Source: Elysia chlorotica
Taxonomy: Eukaryota; Mollusca; Gastropoda; Plakobranchidae
DNA length: 64,000 nt
Direction of reading: 5' to 3'
NCBI GenBank assembly: GCA_003991915.1
Contig: RQTK01000029.1
Span: 28,943-92,942, forward strand
The position numbers were made by a program, and so were the translations under genes. Every line of letters begins with the position of its first letter. Position 1 is the first letter of the stretch. A model generated the notes under the pieces. That model was not told the DNA's origin. It saw only the letters and a program-made list of their open reading frames with translations, and did not search any database. Below are positions 44,960-55,812 of this stretch, piece by piece.

Positions 44960-45770
44960 CTCTTCCAGGTCATCATAAAAATGGTATTAACGAAAAAATT
45001 AAGATGCTATACTATGTTTCCACCCATAAATAACATTTACTGAAATCCTAATCTTCATGCTAGAAATCATAAGAAATTAATTTATGCATTTTTAAAATTT
45101 AGTCCTTGCTCTGGCACCTTTTGATCTGGACTAAAATGTAATCAACAATTCAAAGTTTTTTCTTTTCTTTTTTATAGGCGTAAAGATATATGTATGTATA
45201 TAAAAATATAAATATGAAATATAAATATTTCATTGTATTTTTTATTTATAATAACCTTAAAGTACAAGATTATCTAAAACTGTTTAAAGAAAATCAGCAT
45301 AAGCGTCGTATTGATATATTGAAAGACAGTCTTAATAATATATTAGCAAAATACTTGTCACTCACACAAATTTACAAAGAAGATCAATGTGATCTATGCT
45401 ACTAGTAGATACCAACAATAGATTGCTCTTAACTTAAAACTGCAATGGTAAGTAGGCCCTGCCTCATCATTTGCCTCTGTTTTTATACCTGTTCAGACTT
45501 TATTTAATTGCTGAACCCATGTTGATACACAGCAGTAAAAATTAGCAAATATATGACAACATAAGATTTTACAAAAAATTGAAAAAAAAAAATCCCGCTG
45601 TTACTGTTAGTGTAAGCAAGCCCCGCTATAGGCATTCCAAGGAAACACTACCAAAAACTCCAATATTTTAAACATTATTAGTACATTGTATATTAGTTAT
45701 TACCTCCCTTTTTAGAGCAATAAAAATTAACGTAACTCATGAGCCTTCTGTCTTTATTTCATTTTTTTGT

Positions 45771-46227
45771 GTGTGTTTGTTCTTTGTTGTTCACAGTCTT
45801 CTTTACTTTGTGTATGATTTCTCAGAGTCAAGGACAATCTGACAAAATGCCTCTTGAACACCACTTCCCCCAGTGTATTACATGGCATTAGTTTGTACAC
45901 GCTGTATCACTACACGTTGCATTTTTTGTCTCAAATTAGCCTTGGGTAAAGACGGTAGGTAATGTTGCAATGTTTCTGACGTGTGTGGAGCTCAATGCTG
46001 TTCTGTGTGTGTTTGTTCTTTGTTGTTCACAGTCTTCTTTACTTTGTGTATGATTTCTCAGAGTCAAGGACAATCTGACAAAATGCCTCTTGAACACCAC
46101 TTCCCCCAGTGTATTACATGGCATTAGTTTGTACACGCTGTATCACTACACGTTGCATTTTTTGTCTCAAATTAGCCTTGGGTAAAGACGGTAGGTAACT
46201 GCAATGTTTCTGACGTGTGTGGAGCTC
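45771..46227. repeat. 236-bp tandem duplication
   Basis: 45771-46006 and 46007-46227 are near-identical; the second copy has a small deletion (GGTAACTGC versus GGTAATGTTGC) and loses similarity after GGAGCTC. It contains no gene; an open frame that reaches across one copy has no recognisable product. Confidence 0.95.
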
Positions 46228-46519
46228 TAATCAGCATGGTTGTGTGTAGTTTAATAATTCAAGGAAAAGAAAAAAAAAAAAATATATATATATAGAGAGA
46301 GAGATGCCTTTCATTTCATCAAGTGAGCTTTGTACAAGAATGTAGATTCCATAGAAAAAAATCACACTTGAATAATCCATTATGAAAACAATTCTTCACT
46401 AATAATTCTTAAAAAAAGGTATAGAAATATACTAATCCTGCAAGCACAACATAGAAAAAAGAATATCATGCTTCGTTTAGAATACAGTCATTAGAATTTG
46501 TACAGAGACAGGGGTGAAG

Positions 46520-46745
46520 GGGGTGGTGTAGCTCATCTGAAGAGCATTAAGAGCCTGGCGGAAAGTTGGATGGATTCCCTATCAGGCCGCCTTGTTTCTT
46601 CCTGTTTGAGTCCGAAATCTTGATTTCCTTGGCCTATCTCTGTGTGGAAGCATCTAAAAAATTGTCCAGACAGTAAAAGAGTTTTGGGACTGTTACCATA
46701 TAGGATCCTCGAGAAGTAACGAGGTGTTAAACCATTAAGAGGGAA
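46520..46745 (+). repeat. SINE-like fragment, divergent subfamily
   Basis: Begins GGTGTAGCTCATCTGAAGAG (tRNA-like A box) and later contains CTCTGTGTGGAAGCATCTAA, AAATTGTCCAGACAG and GGGACTGTTACCATATAGGA, GAGGTGTTAAACCATTAA, in the order seen in the other SINE copies, though more diverged. Confidence 0.5.
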
Positions 46746-48065
46746 ACCCAAGTACAATAGAATAAAAAGATTTTTAAAAATGTTTAAACGGTAAAAAAGA
46801 GTAAATATTAGCAACACGATTCAGCTAAAGTAGATAATCACCAATAGTTTAAAAGTTTAGAACTGCTGCACCAAAGAATTAAAAAATTGAAAAAAAAAGA
46901 ATATATATATTATATACTATAGACAAGTGCAAAGATGTTTGCCAAAGCTCAGGACATGGACATTGAACAGCAGATTTATTTACCAGTTACATTTATGTTT
47001 TTCCAATGGATTACATTTTTTTTTAATAAACAATTAAAACAAATAGTTCACAACAAAAACTTAATAAAGAATTGCAAATAAAGAAAAACAAAACACATCT
47101 TAACATACAGCAAATCTCTTCCAACAATAATATTCAGTACAAATGTCTAACACTTTTTTTTTAAATCACATTCACGGTGGCAACCAACTTAGTTTCAATA
47201 TATATGTTATATAAATTATTAATGCCCCTTCATTTCATAAAACAAAAAGCAAGCAGCAGATAACTTAAAGCATTGGCAGTATTGAATCTACTTTAGCTTA
47301 TCCGTTCTATAACAAATAAGGATGGAACACAAAGTTTGTAGTACTCATAAGCAGTATGCACTTAGGCAATATTTTGCACTGACATGTTGACAGTTGTGTT
47401 TGCAGTTATTTACAATATAAATGATTTAACATTTAATTACAATTGCAACAGAGCAACTCGAACGATTGATAAATGTTCCTCCCTTTCACTAACAGTAACA
47501 CATCTATTTCTAAATACATGTAGAGGACTTTACAACTTACATGTTCCATTTCAATTATGTACACAAAAAAAGCCACAAAAAACCCCAACAAAAAAAACCC
47601 AACAACAATCTACAACTGCAGCAGCGAAAAAGATTTTTATCCAATTCACTCCTTGAGGACAAAATCTTTTCTGCTTTGACTTGTTGTCACATCATATTAA
47701 TACTATAGTAACCAAGCCATTGTATCAGTATCACCATACAATTTTCCGAGTAGAAACTTCAATCAAGGCTTATAAAAAGTATGTCTTAAATATAAAACAT
47801 TTTCAAAATAATGTACACAAAATAATATAAAGCTCTACAGGAGGAAAAAAAGATATATATTTAGAATTGTTTAATTCGTTTTGGTTAAAAAATACTAGTA
47901 ACTATACACACTGCATTCAATAGGCCTACTCTTAGAAGTTGAAGGGAAAAATGTGAACAGAATGAATTGGTGTTTAGCTGATTTTCCGATAATAACACAG
48001 CACCTATAAGTTACAATGCAAAATGATTGTCCATTTTTTAGTACACAAGTCTTAGTGTCATTTTG

Positions 48066-48562
48066 ATTGTGGTAGCGAATCGCTCGAACCGAAGTAGCCA
48101 AGAATCCAGGTCATCCTTTCTGTCCACAAAAGCCGGTAATTTAGGCATCTTGAATTTAGAATGCTCTCCTTCATGGACCGATCTTGTGCTGCCTGATGTA
48201 AGGTTGTGTTCACTTTGCTGACTTGCCTGTGCTTGTATCCTTGCCAATTCTAACTGTGTCCTCATTTCCTCCATCTTTAGTTCTTTCTCAGCTTGAAGTT
48301 TAGCTTCTCGCTCTTCCCTTTCAGCTTGAAGTTTAGCTTCTCGCTCTTCCTTTTCAGCTTGAAGTTTAGCTTCTCGCTCTTCCCTTTCAGCTTGAAGTTT
48401 AGCTTCTCGCTCTTCCCTTAGAAGTTTAGCTTCTCGCTCTTCCTTTTCAGCTTGGAGTTTGCGCAAATTATCCATTTGCTCAATAATAAATTTTTTTTTT
48501 CATCTCCTCGTAACTGCAGTTCCTCAGCAAGTTCTTTGATTTCTTGAATGGACGACATTATG
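48066..48562 (-). pseudogene. Gag-like coiled-coil fragment, frame-broken and truncated
   Basis: An ATG at about 48559 (MSSIQEIKELAEELQLRGDE) opens a gag-type N-terminus. A run of ten A residues at 48491-48500 shifts the frame relative to the following charged coiled coil. The coiled coil (48240-48475) is built of 13-residue units with EEREAKLQAE cores, repeated at DNA level as 39-bp tandem units. It then reads KFKMPKLPAF and DSWLLRFERFA, a motif common at the start of Ty3-type gag capsid regions in molluscs. Coding similarity ends at 48066, where unrelated flank supplies a stop. Not functional as it stands. Confidence 0.7.
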
Positions 48563-48808
48563 GAGCTTTAACAGCTGAGGGTGCTATATAAAGAAAGAGA
48601 CGCTTCGAATACTGGCGCAAAACACACGACACGGTTTACGCAGAACACACTGACTCTAGATCTAACTTTAGATCTGATAAATTAGGCAAGCAAAACGCGT
48701 GTACCAGATATTAGCCGACGAAGGTTGGTAATCTAGATCTAGCTCTACGCTGGACCAATCTAGATCTCTAGATCTATAATTCTTCGATGCGTCGAACTTG
48801 TAGACTCG

Positions 48809-48826
48809 ATCCCGGACGAGCCCCCA
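48809..48826 (-). promoter_or_regulatory. tRNA-Pro primer-binding site
   Basis: TGGGGGCTCGTCCGGGAT on the minus strand, one base inside the LTR. This is the 18-base complement of the 3' end of tRNA-Pro (AGG/TGG), known as the primer-binding site of many retroelements. Confidence 0.85.
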
Positions 48827-48827
48827 G

Positions 48828-49417
48828 TGTAACAGATTTGCTGGTGAGGTGGTAATCTGTTAGGCTCTGTTTGTCTAGGGGTATTAAAAATATTCACAGC
48901 CAATCACACGACTCGTCCGTAGAAAATAAATCCGAAGTCCGCAAGTAACAATTTCAAACTGTTTAATCCAACAAAAGGGCTATACTCTACAATGTTTGTA
49001 GGACGGCTCAATAGTACAATTACTGGAGTTTCAATGTAGACTCTGGAAAACAATGTTGACTCCTGAAACAATGTTGACTCTTGAAATGTTGACTCCCTAA
49101 ATCTAATTAAGATTCTTATTTATACAAAATTTCGCCGAATCATCCAGAACAAGAATTACGTAAATCATAAGAGAATATTCTCGGTACATCTCTTTAGCAA
49201 TTAACAACCAATCATAACAAAGGTAAACAAGAGGTGACGGGGTGATTACTATTCTAGAACTAGCAAAACTCACAATCAAATTCTTAAGCTTGAAATACAA
49301 TCGTTATGCAAACAAACAAGATAATGTACATACATCTAGTCAATCCGCTACCCTGGGGTTACGCACCTAAAAAGGGTGAGGAAATGAATAGATCAACTTA
49401 TAGTACAATGCGTTACA
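48828..49417 (-). repeat. Long terminal repeat, 590 bp
   Basis: On the minus strand it starts TGTAACGC and ends CTGTTACA, giving the TG...CA ends and short inverted termini (TGTAAC/GTTACA) typical of LTRs. It is the 5' LTR, because the primer-binding site and gag follow it. Confidence 0.8.
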
Positions 49418-49494
49418 CACAGCACCTATAAGTTACAATGCAAAATGATTGTCCATTTTTTAGTACACAAGTCTTAGTGTCATTTTGTTGACTA

Positions 49495-50414
49495 GAAATG
49501 TGAGTATCTTGACAAGCACTCATTTTTTTTACTTCAGATGTTTCATCATGGGCAAAGTGATTAGAGTTAAATGAGATCATGGTCATTTTAGTGATGGATC
49601 GTAAGAGTACCTCACAATAAATAACACTTCAAGTGTTAGAAGCTTACTGCTGATTAATCAATATTCTGATAATATTCAAAGAATCATAATAAAGAGAGAG
49701 ACTTTTTTGGTTTCAAAACATGAAAAACTTATTGGCAAAATGATGTAGGTTCCTCCAAGGTTTCTAATGGGGGTCAATACATGTATGTCAGTCTTTGACA
49801 TGTTGTGTTCCAAGCTGACAGAAAAAACAATATTGTGTGATTGGTAAACATGTACTTACAACCAACAACATAGTGACTGCAATATGTGGCTGCTCATTGA
49901 AGGGAAAGTGTTGGTGGACAAACACAATAGTAATTATTTTGACTATATGAGTATCTCGAGTCTAACCATAATTCCCTTTTGACATTCCTCTTCATGAATG
50001 GAGTGTTTACATATTGACAGAATAATACACTTCTATACCTTGGTCCTGCTTAATTTGAATATACTTTGTTTGGAGAAAAATACACACTGCTTGCAAATGG
50101 AATATGAAAAAGATAAGGAATCACTGATTTAAAGAATAGCAAAAAACTTCATGTAAATTTATGAAAAACAAATGAAAGAGGAACAGAAGCACCAAAATGA
50201 AGAATAGCAAAACAAAAACAAAATAACAACAGCATAAAAAGAAATTGATGGCAATTGACATAAGACTTGTTCTTAGTTCAACAACATTTGCAAACCATGT
50301 TTGAAAATTATCACAATCAGGATGAAGAGATTATAACTAATATAAGTACATAATGTACATGTTGAAGAGTTTCACTGCAGCAGAAACTAGTGAAAGCATC
50401 CAGATAAAGTCAAG
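49495..50414. other. Gene-free stretch, probable 3' flank of the zinc-finger gene
   Basis: AT-rich, without recognisable features. It lies downstream of the zinc-finger gene stop codon at 50415 on the minus strand and probably contains its 3' untranslated region. Confidence 0.5.
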
Positions 50415-53400
50415 CTATTCTTGCTTGCTGTCTTTATCCTTCTTCTGAGACATTGAAAGCAGCCCCCTGAGTAAGTTTGTGAATGGTGAGGAGTGCAGAG
50501 GAGCGGAGCTTGAGGCAGGAAACAAACGAGACCTGAGGCTGTCCTGCACTGGCGAGCGGGAGGCTACAGGGAGGGGAGCAGAAGCAGACGCAGGCTTAAG
50601 ATGAGACTGTATCTGGGGAAGAAAAAGTGGCACTGATGAATGCTGGGAGCCTGTGGATGTACCTTGACTAGTACCAGCCAACGGTTCTCCCGGGCCTGTC
50701 TGCTGTGGTGGAGCTGATGGCCCTGGTGTCTCTAGAAGGTCCTCATGGCCACAAGGTTTGACAGGTTGTGAGGATAAGTCATCTTTTGCTTGAGATGTGT
50801 CAATACCTGTGTTTTCTGCATGGAAATGGGGGGCCGAGTTACTTGGCTTGATCTCATTGCTCAAAGTAGGCTTGCTATTGTTTGCAATGTTTTCATCATG
50901 ACTGATAACAGAAACTGGTCTAATACGGTTTAGCTCTCTTGATTGTGTTTTCTCCAAACCAGATTGTTTCAAAGAAGGCAAATTAGAGATTGGCTGTCTT
51001 AAAGGCTGTTCTCTAGATACTGCAAGTGTTGCACTGGTTGGTGTTTCAGCAGTAGTTTTACTACGCAGCAAGTTTTGTAGCAGATTAAGGGCTTGAGTGG
51101 AGGAAACATCTGGTGGGTTAGAAACCAAGAGACTGTGAAGCACACTTGTTGAACCCAGAGTATCAGGATTTTTACTTGATGATATTTTAGCATTGAGTCC
51201 AGACCCAGCTCCACACAATGGAGATTGAATTTCAGTGGTAGCTTTTTCAACAGGCAAAACACTGCTAGAACTAGAAGCAGGCTTCGATCGATCTGCAGGG
51301 CTGGTCAACAAGGTCTCTGTAATGCTTTGGGAGGAAATTGTCGGGGGAAGTTTAGAATCAAAATTAGGGTTCATAGAAAAACAATTAGAAATGACACACA
51401 TATTGTTGTCTTTTCTCAATTGCTTTCCTGAATGAGAACTGGCAATTGCATTATTCTTTTCTGCATTAATTTGCTCTCCCCTGTTGCAAAATTCATCTAC
51501 AGGAGAAATGTCCACGTCTGATGGAGCAATGTTCTCTTCCTTGACTATAATCTCTTTATCTGGGGGTTCTGATTTGAGACAATCTTCAGCACTGACAAAA
51601 TGATCCAATTCTGATGATTGAGTTGCGGGTATGTTCTTCTCCAAAAAGTTCTCATCATTAGATCTGCTCTTCTCTTTGAAAGGTTGACTTGCAGGAATAC
51701 CATTGGAAATTTCTTCATCAATAGCATTTACTCCATTACTTTCTCTTTCACCTTTTTCCTCATACAGGCGACATGGATGGAATTGCCATTCTTTCACAGA
51801 AGCCTCCGACTTACATGAAAGGCACACCATGTGGACCTTAGTATGCTTTGGTTGCTGGGTTCCTATGGTGACATGGAGGATGCCAGAGACTGATCCAGCA
51901 TGTTTTCCCAAAGCATGCTCTATGACAGGCTGTAGACTGTGCTCACGAAAGTCACAGCGCAAACAGTAGTATGTTGATGGACCAGAGCCCATCAACTTGG
52001 ATGCAATTCCCAGAGAGCTCAACACCGAGGAAAAATTCCCTTGAGGCCTGGTGTGAAAGCCATCCAGTAATTCCACAAAACAAAGTTTAATGTGAGAGAA
52101 TATTTCAGAAGCTTTACTGGAGACAAATGAGCACCTGCCATTAAACCCCTGACACAAATACACAATGGTCTTTTTACCACTTTTTACAGAGGTTTCTGCA
52201 AAGGGTACACAAAGTGGATGACAAACTCTCAAGTGATTTCTTAGAATGTGCCTATTTCCATTAGAAAATGAACAATGAAGACATGTCAGTGTGATCCCTA
52301 GATTTTCATATTTCTCTCTATGTGTCATTCCTACTTTTAGTCTTTTGCACTTCATTCTTCTCTTTTCTTCATTGCCTGAGTCACTTGAAGAACAGTATGA
52401 ATCCTCACTCAAGTATGCTGCCTCATCATTTTCATAGATATACTCCACATCATTTTTATCGTTATAATCAATATCTTCATTTTCATCTCGATGTCTCTTC
52501 AATGGTAATTTCTTTTTTCCTGAGTACCTTGTTTCATCAGCTTCCCATTCATCATCACTAATAGAAACAGAATCAACATAAACACACTTTTTCTTAAGCC
52601 TATGGGACTTTCTAATTGCACCGCTTGTCTCTCCTGCAACAGCTGATGTGTCCTGACTTCTATCTTTACTCCTTCCCAAAGGTTGGCTGGAGTAAGAAAA
52701 CCTTGACAATGCCCCCGCAATTTGAGCATTTTGTTTTTCACTTCCGGAAACATTTTGTGAAAGGGTGCGCAACATTTCTGAGGCAATGCAACTATCTGGT
52801 GGCAGTAACTTTGTCTTGGAACTGAGTGTCACTTCAGGATTGGCTGCGGCAGAGGAATGCCTGTCTGTTGCACCAGAAAGTACTACAGCTACAGAACTTT
52901 CCAAGGGACCAGAGTAGCCGAGATTGCAAGATGTGCTTGGCTGCAACAGTAAGTCTCTCAAAGACATATCAGAAGCTCTCTGGCGTTGCGTTTTTTCATG
53001 CAAGGGTGTTACAGCTGAGACCTTTCCTTTACCCACCGTGCTGTCACTTTCTTTCATAGCTGGTGAACAGTGAGAATACTGTACCCCTTCAGGAGTAGGA
53101 CATTTCTTTTGTGCTGGAGGTGGCAAGTTATCAACTTGTTCTGATGATTCCCCAACAAGCAAGCCCCGAAGAATATCATAGTTTCCTTGCTTTTGTCCAT
53201 TTTCTAAACATGGCTCCTCATCAATTAAAAAATTATCTAGCTCCCGGGACTGCAGTCTCTGTTTTTTGCTACCTACTTCTGGATAAATTGAAGAATTGCC
53301 TTTTTGTGATCCTTTTGGCATGGGAGAGCAAAATAAACCATTCTCTTTTACAGCAGTTGCCTCTCCAGACAAGCTTACTCTTGGACTACTGCTGGCATTG

Positions 53401-54311
53401 TGTTCGACAGGTGCATCACTACGTAGTGCAGGAGCAGTATTGCTAACACTTTTTCGAATTATAGTTCCCTCAGCCATCTCTTTATACATCCTTGCTGAAT
53501 TATCCTCATTAACACAACTACCATGTATCTGAGAAGAAACATTTGAAGAAGAAACAGAGGTGTGTTCAACATCCAAAAAATGAAGTAATGGCTCAGTCTT
53601 ATAAGCGCTGTTTGTTTCAGGTGTCAAAAAACTGTCCCTAAATTGAGAATTACCATGGTGGGTCGTCGACACTGGGCCATGATCTTCACTGTCGGGTACC
53701 ACTTGTGGATCTGGCGGCAAAATGTTGTCTTCAAGGCAACTGGTTGCTGAAGAGACTTGGCTGATCGTCTCATCCCTATCACAATTCTGTTGAGGACTTC
53801 TACCAGAAAAGCCATCATTATTCCGGAAGGTTCTCTGAAGCTGTGGTAGGCTCACTTGCACAAACTTAGAGGACAAAATAGGAAATAATTCTTTAGCATC
53901 TATGTGGGCCCTTAACTGATGCTGTATTAGGCTACCACGGCTCAGGGAAGAAAAACTGCACAGGTTGCACTGGAAGACATGATTCTGGGCAAGGTGTTTG
54001 AGAAGCAGAGCTCTGCTGTCTGTGTGGTGGTCACAGAAGTTACAGAAGAAGTAGGGAAGACTCACAACTGACGACATTGAGGAGTCTTCATTAGTGCTTA
54101 GTAATACTTGTGCTTGGGCAACCACTGCACACAGGTTCTCAGGCAGACTGGTTCTGCTCTCTTGAGCAAGGGACTCGCTTAATACTGACTGCAGGACACT
54201 GGGCAAAACTGGCGGCCCTGCAGAAAGATCAGGAGGTAACATCATGGTCATTGGCAGACTGGGTGGGCACACCTTGCCTGTGACCTGATAGCTGTTGTCA
54301 CTGAAGGCCAT
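50415..54311 (-). CDS. Large C2H2 zinc-finger protein, 1298 residues, single coding exon
   Basis: An uninterrupted frame on the minus strand ending SKQE. Two adjacent N-terminal C2H2 fingers are visible: C90-C93-H106-H111 and C115-C118-H131-H136. A second group lies at about 670-850: LTCLHCSFSNGN...HLRVCH, FNGRCSFVSSKA...HIKLC, YYCLRCDFREHS...HALGKH, and MVCLSCKSEA...FHPC; spacing is irregular. Between them, at about 585-645, is a very acidic patch (NEDIDYNDKNDVEYI) beside basic stretches, and the rest is S/P/T-rich and probably disordered. I do not recognise an orthologue; fingers separated by long disordered regions suggest a nuclear regulator rather than a KRAB-type array. A likely splice acceptor lies at about 54438, with short upstream reading frames between it and the ATG, which could damp translation. 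Confidence 0.85.
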   Translation of the reverse strand: MAFSDNSYQVTGKVCPPSLPMTMMLPPDLSAGPPVLPSVLQSVLSESLAQESRTSLPENLCAVVAQAQVLLSTNEDSSMSSVVSLPYFFCNFCDHHTDSRALLLKHLAQNHVFQCNLCSFSSLSRGSLIQHQLRAHIDAKELFPILSSKFVQVSLPQLQRTFRNNDGFSGRSPQQNCDRDETISQVSSATSCLEDNILPPDPQVVPDSEDHGPVSTTHHGNSQFRDSFLTPETNSAYKTEPLLHFLDVEHTSVSSSNVSSQIHGSCVNEDNSARMYKEMAEGTIIRKSVSNTAPALRSDAPVEHNASSSPRVSLSGEATAVKENGLFCSPMPKGSQKGNSSIYPEVGSKKQRLQSRELDNFLIDEEPCLENGQKQGNYDILRGLLVGESSEQVDNLPPPAQKKCPTPEGVQYSHCSPAMKESDSTVGKGKVSAVTPLHEKTQRQRASDMSLRDLLLQPSTSCNLGYSGPLESSVAVVLSGATDRHSSAAANPEVTLSSKTKLLPPDSCIASEMLRTLSQNVSGSEKQNAQIAGALSRFSYSSQPLGRSKDRSQDTSAVAGETSGAIRKSHRLKKKCVYVDSVSISDDEWEADETRYSGKKKLPLKRHRDENEDIDYNDKNDVEYIYENDEAAYLSEDSYCSSSDSGNEEKRRMKCKRLKVGMTHREKYENLGITLTCLHCSFSNGNRHILRNHLRVCHPLCVPFAETSVKSGKKTIVYLCQGFNGRCSFVSSKASEIFSHIKLCFVELLDGFHTRPQGNFSSVLSSLGIASKLMGSGPSTYYCLRCDFREHSLQPVIEHALGKHAGSVSGILHVTIGTQQPKHTKVHMVCLSCKSEASVKEWQFHPCRLYEEKGERESNGVNAIDEEISNGIPASQPFKEKSRSNDENFLEKNIPATQSSELDHFVSAEDCLKSEPPDKEIIVKEENIAPSDVDISPVDEFCNRGEQINAEKNNAIASSHSGKQLRKDNNMCVISNCFSMNPNFDSKLPPTISSQSITETLLTSPADRSKPASSSSSVLPVEKATTEIQSPLCGAGSGLNAKISSSKNPDTLGSTSVLHSLLVSNPPDVSSTQALNLLQNLLRSKTTAETPTSATLAVSREQPLRQPISNLPSLKQSGLEKTQSRELNRIRPVSVISHDENIANNSKPTLSNEIKPSNSAPHFHAENTGIDTSQAKDDLSSQPVKPCGHEDLLETPGPSAPPQQTGPGEPLAGTSQGTSTGSQHSSVPLFLPQIQSHLKPASASAPLPVASRSPVQDSLRSRLFPASSSAPLHSSPFTNLLRGLLSMSQKKDKDSKQE

Positions 54312-55514
54312 TATTTACCTTAGTTTGCTGTTTGACTTTGAAATTATAAAAAAATCAGTGAGATATCATCCACCTGATTGATGTAGGTTTTTGTTGTTGT
54401 TTTTAATATAATTTTGAGCTCCATTTCATTAGGCAAATCTGGAGAAAGAAAAGAAGAAAAAAAAAAATTAATTGTCATATATTCATGTTCTGCACAGTGA
54501 TAAAAACAAAGAAAGATATTTGATGTCTCAAAGATCAAGTATATAGGACTACTTGAATACAATAAACCGGGACTCAAAAAACACCCTAGATTAAGGAACA
54601 GATAAAAATTGCCATTTTTTTTCTCTTTGGTAGACTATCTTTGTTGCAATGATCTAATCAGAGCCATACACACCCTGGGATTGAACAATTACAAAGTTGT
54701 GTCCAATAACTATAAATCTTGTTTAGAACTAGACCACCAAAGATCTGACATGTAAAAAATAATATTTCTCCACCTAGCCAGGACTGACATCAGGTAATGT
54801 TGTGTAATGTACCACTAATAAAAAAGGGGAGTCACAATGAAAAATTATGTGCAGGGAAGAGAGGAGTAGCAGCTGACAAAAAGCACTGAGCATCTATAGG
54901 TGATCAAAGAAATAAGAGTTTAATACAAGGGATGTGTGTGGTTGGGCAGGGGAGGGGGGGGGGAGCTATTGACTTTAAACACAGTGATGGTACAAGCATA
55001 TAATGTTAGAGGGAGGTACTGATCCACCCATGGCTTCAACAAACTAGTGCAAACAAAACTTGTAAGCAGGTTTGTTAGAAGTCCAATTGGAACTGTATTT
55101 TAAGCCACTTAGTACTGTTAACATAAATTAATTCAAAATGACAAATCATAATTTCTTTCTCGTGCAACATGAAAATTTAGAGTACTTTTTTACTCTTCAT
55201 TTTTTGTACCAATCGTAAATTTTTGTTAAGACCACCTATGGGAATTGGACGACACCACCAAAAGCACTATCTGTCAGGCAGATTACCATGCTTATTGCTG
55301 CCCAAGACACATCTTTAAATGTAATTGGGTTGGGAAAAGGTTGCTATCTATAGAAAACAACAGAAAACAGATCATATTTACAGTAAGCAAATAACACTTT
55401 TGAGGTGCAGGTATATTTGAATTCTCTTAGCTCGAAGTTGAGATCAATCTCTTGAAGCAATTTGAATTATGAGGTTTCCACTGTATTTCACATGTACCCT
55501 GACCCCCTGCCTCT

Positions 55515-55812
55515 CATCAGTGATTTAACTGTCATTTTATATTTGACTGGAAGGCTGAGAATCCTTCTTAGAACTACTCATTGGTTGACATTTTAAGAGC
55601 CTGTACACCCACATATATACAAGTTTCTTATGTGACAGAAAAAAGAGAAATAAAGGATGTTTAAACACCTTCTACCAGTGGTTACAATTACTTACAAGTC
55701 ACCCCGCAGTCCAAGTTGGGCGGTGCTAAGTCAGTGAAATTAACGGCACGCAGAACCAATAGTTCTTTCACAGCGAAGCAGTCAACCGGCGCGCCACACT
55801 TAATAGGTTAAT
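55515..55812 (+). repeat. Dispersed repeat R2, copy 2
   Basis: See similarity to 6620-6920. Directly to its left, at 55465-55485, is TGAATTATGAGGTTTCCACT followed by GTA, the right end of the MITE type nested at 16417. Confidence 0.6.

Larger units (their letters stand above)
41948..47994. other. Repeat-rich intergenic region, left part
   Basis: No gene is visible. It holds two SINE copies, a 31-bp tandem array, a cluster of inverted TGTCTGATG sites, a 236-bp tandem duplication and a short (TA)n(GA)n tract at 46280-46302. All open frames seen are AT-rich and without family resemblance. Confidence 0.6.
47995..49494 (-). mobile_element. Truncated LTR retrotransposon inside a 70-bp direct repeat
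   Basis: Insert 48066-49417 (1352 bp) is flanked by two identical 70-bp sequences, 47996-48065 and 49418-49487. On the minus strand the insert reads: one complete LTR, a primer-binding site, a CTAGATC-rich leader, and the first part of a gag-like frame, which stops abruptly at 48066. There is no pol and no second LTR. Insertion orientation and element order are clear. The pattern is not the usual 4-6 bp target-site duplication of integrase-mediated insertion. Confidence 0.85.

Noticed and set aside
51225-53532. Several plus-strand frames of 60-111 residues
   Set aside because: They are antisense shadows of the zinc-finger coding exon.
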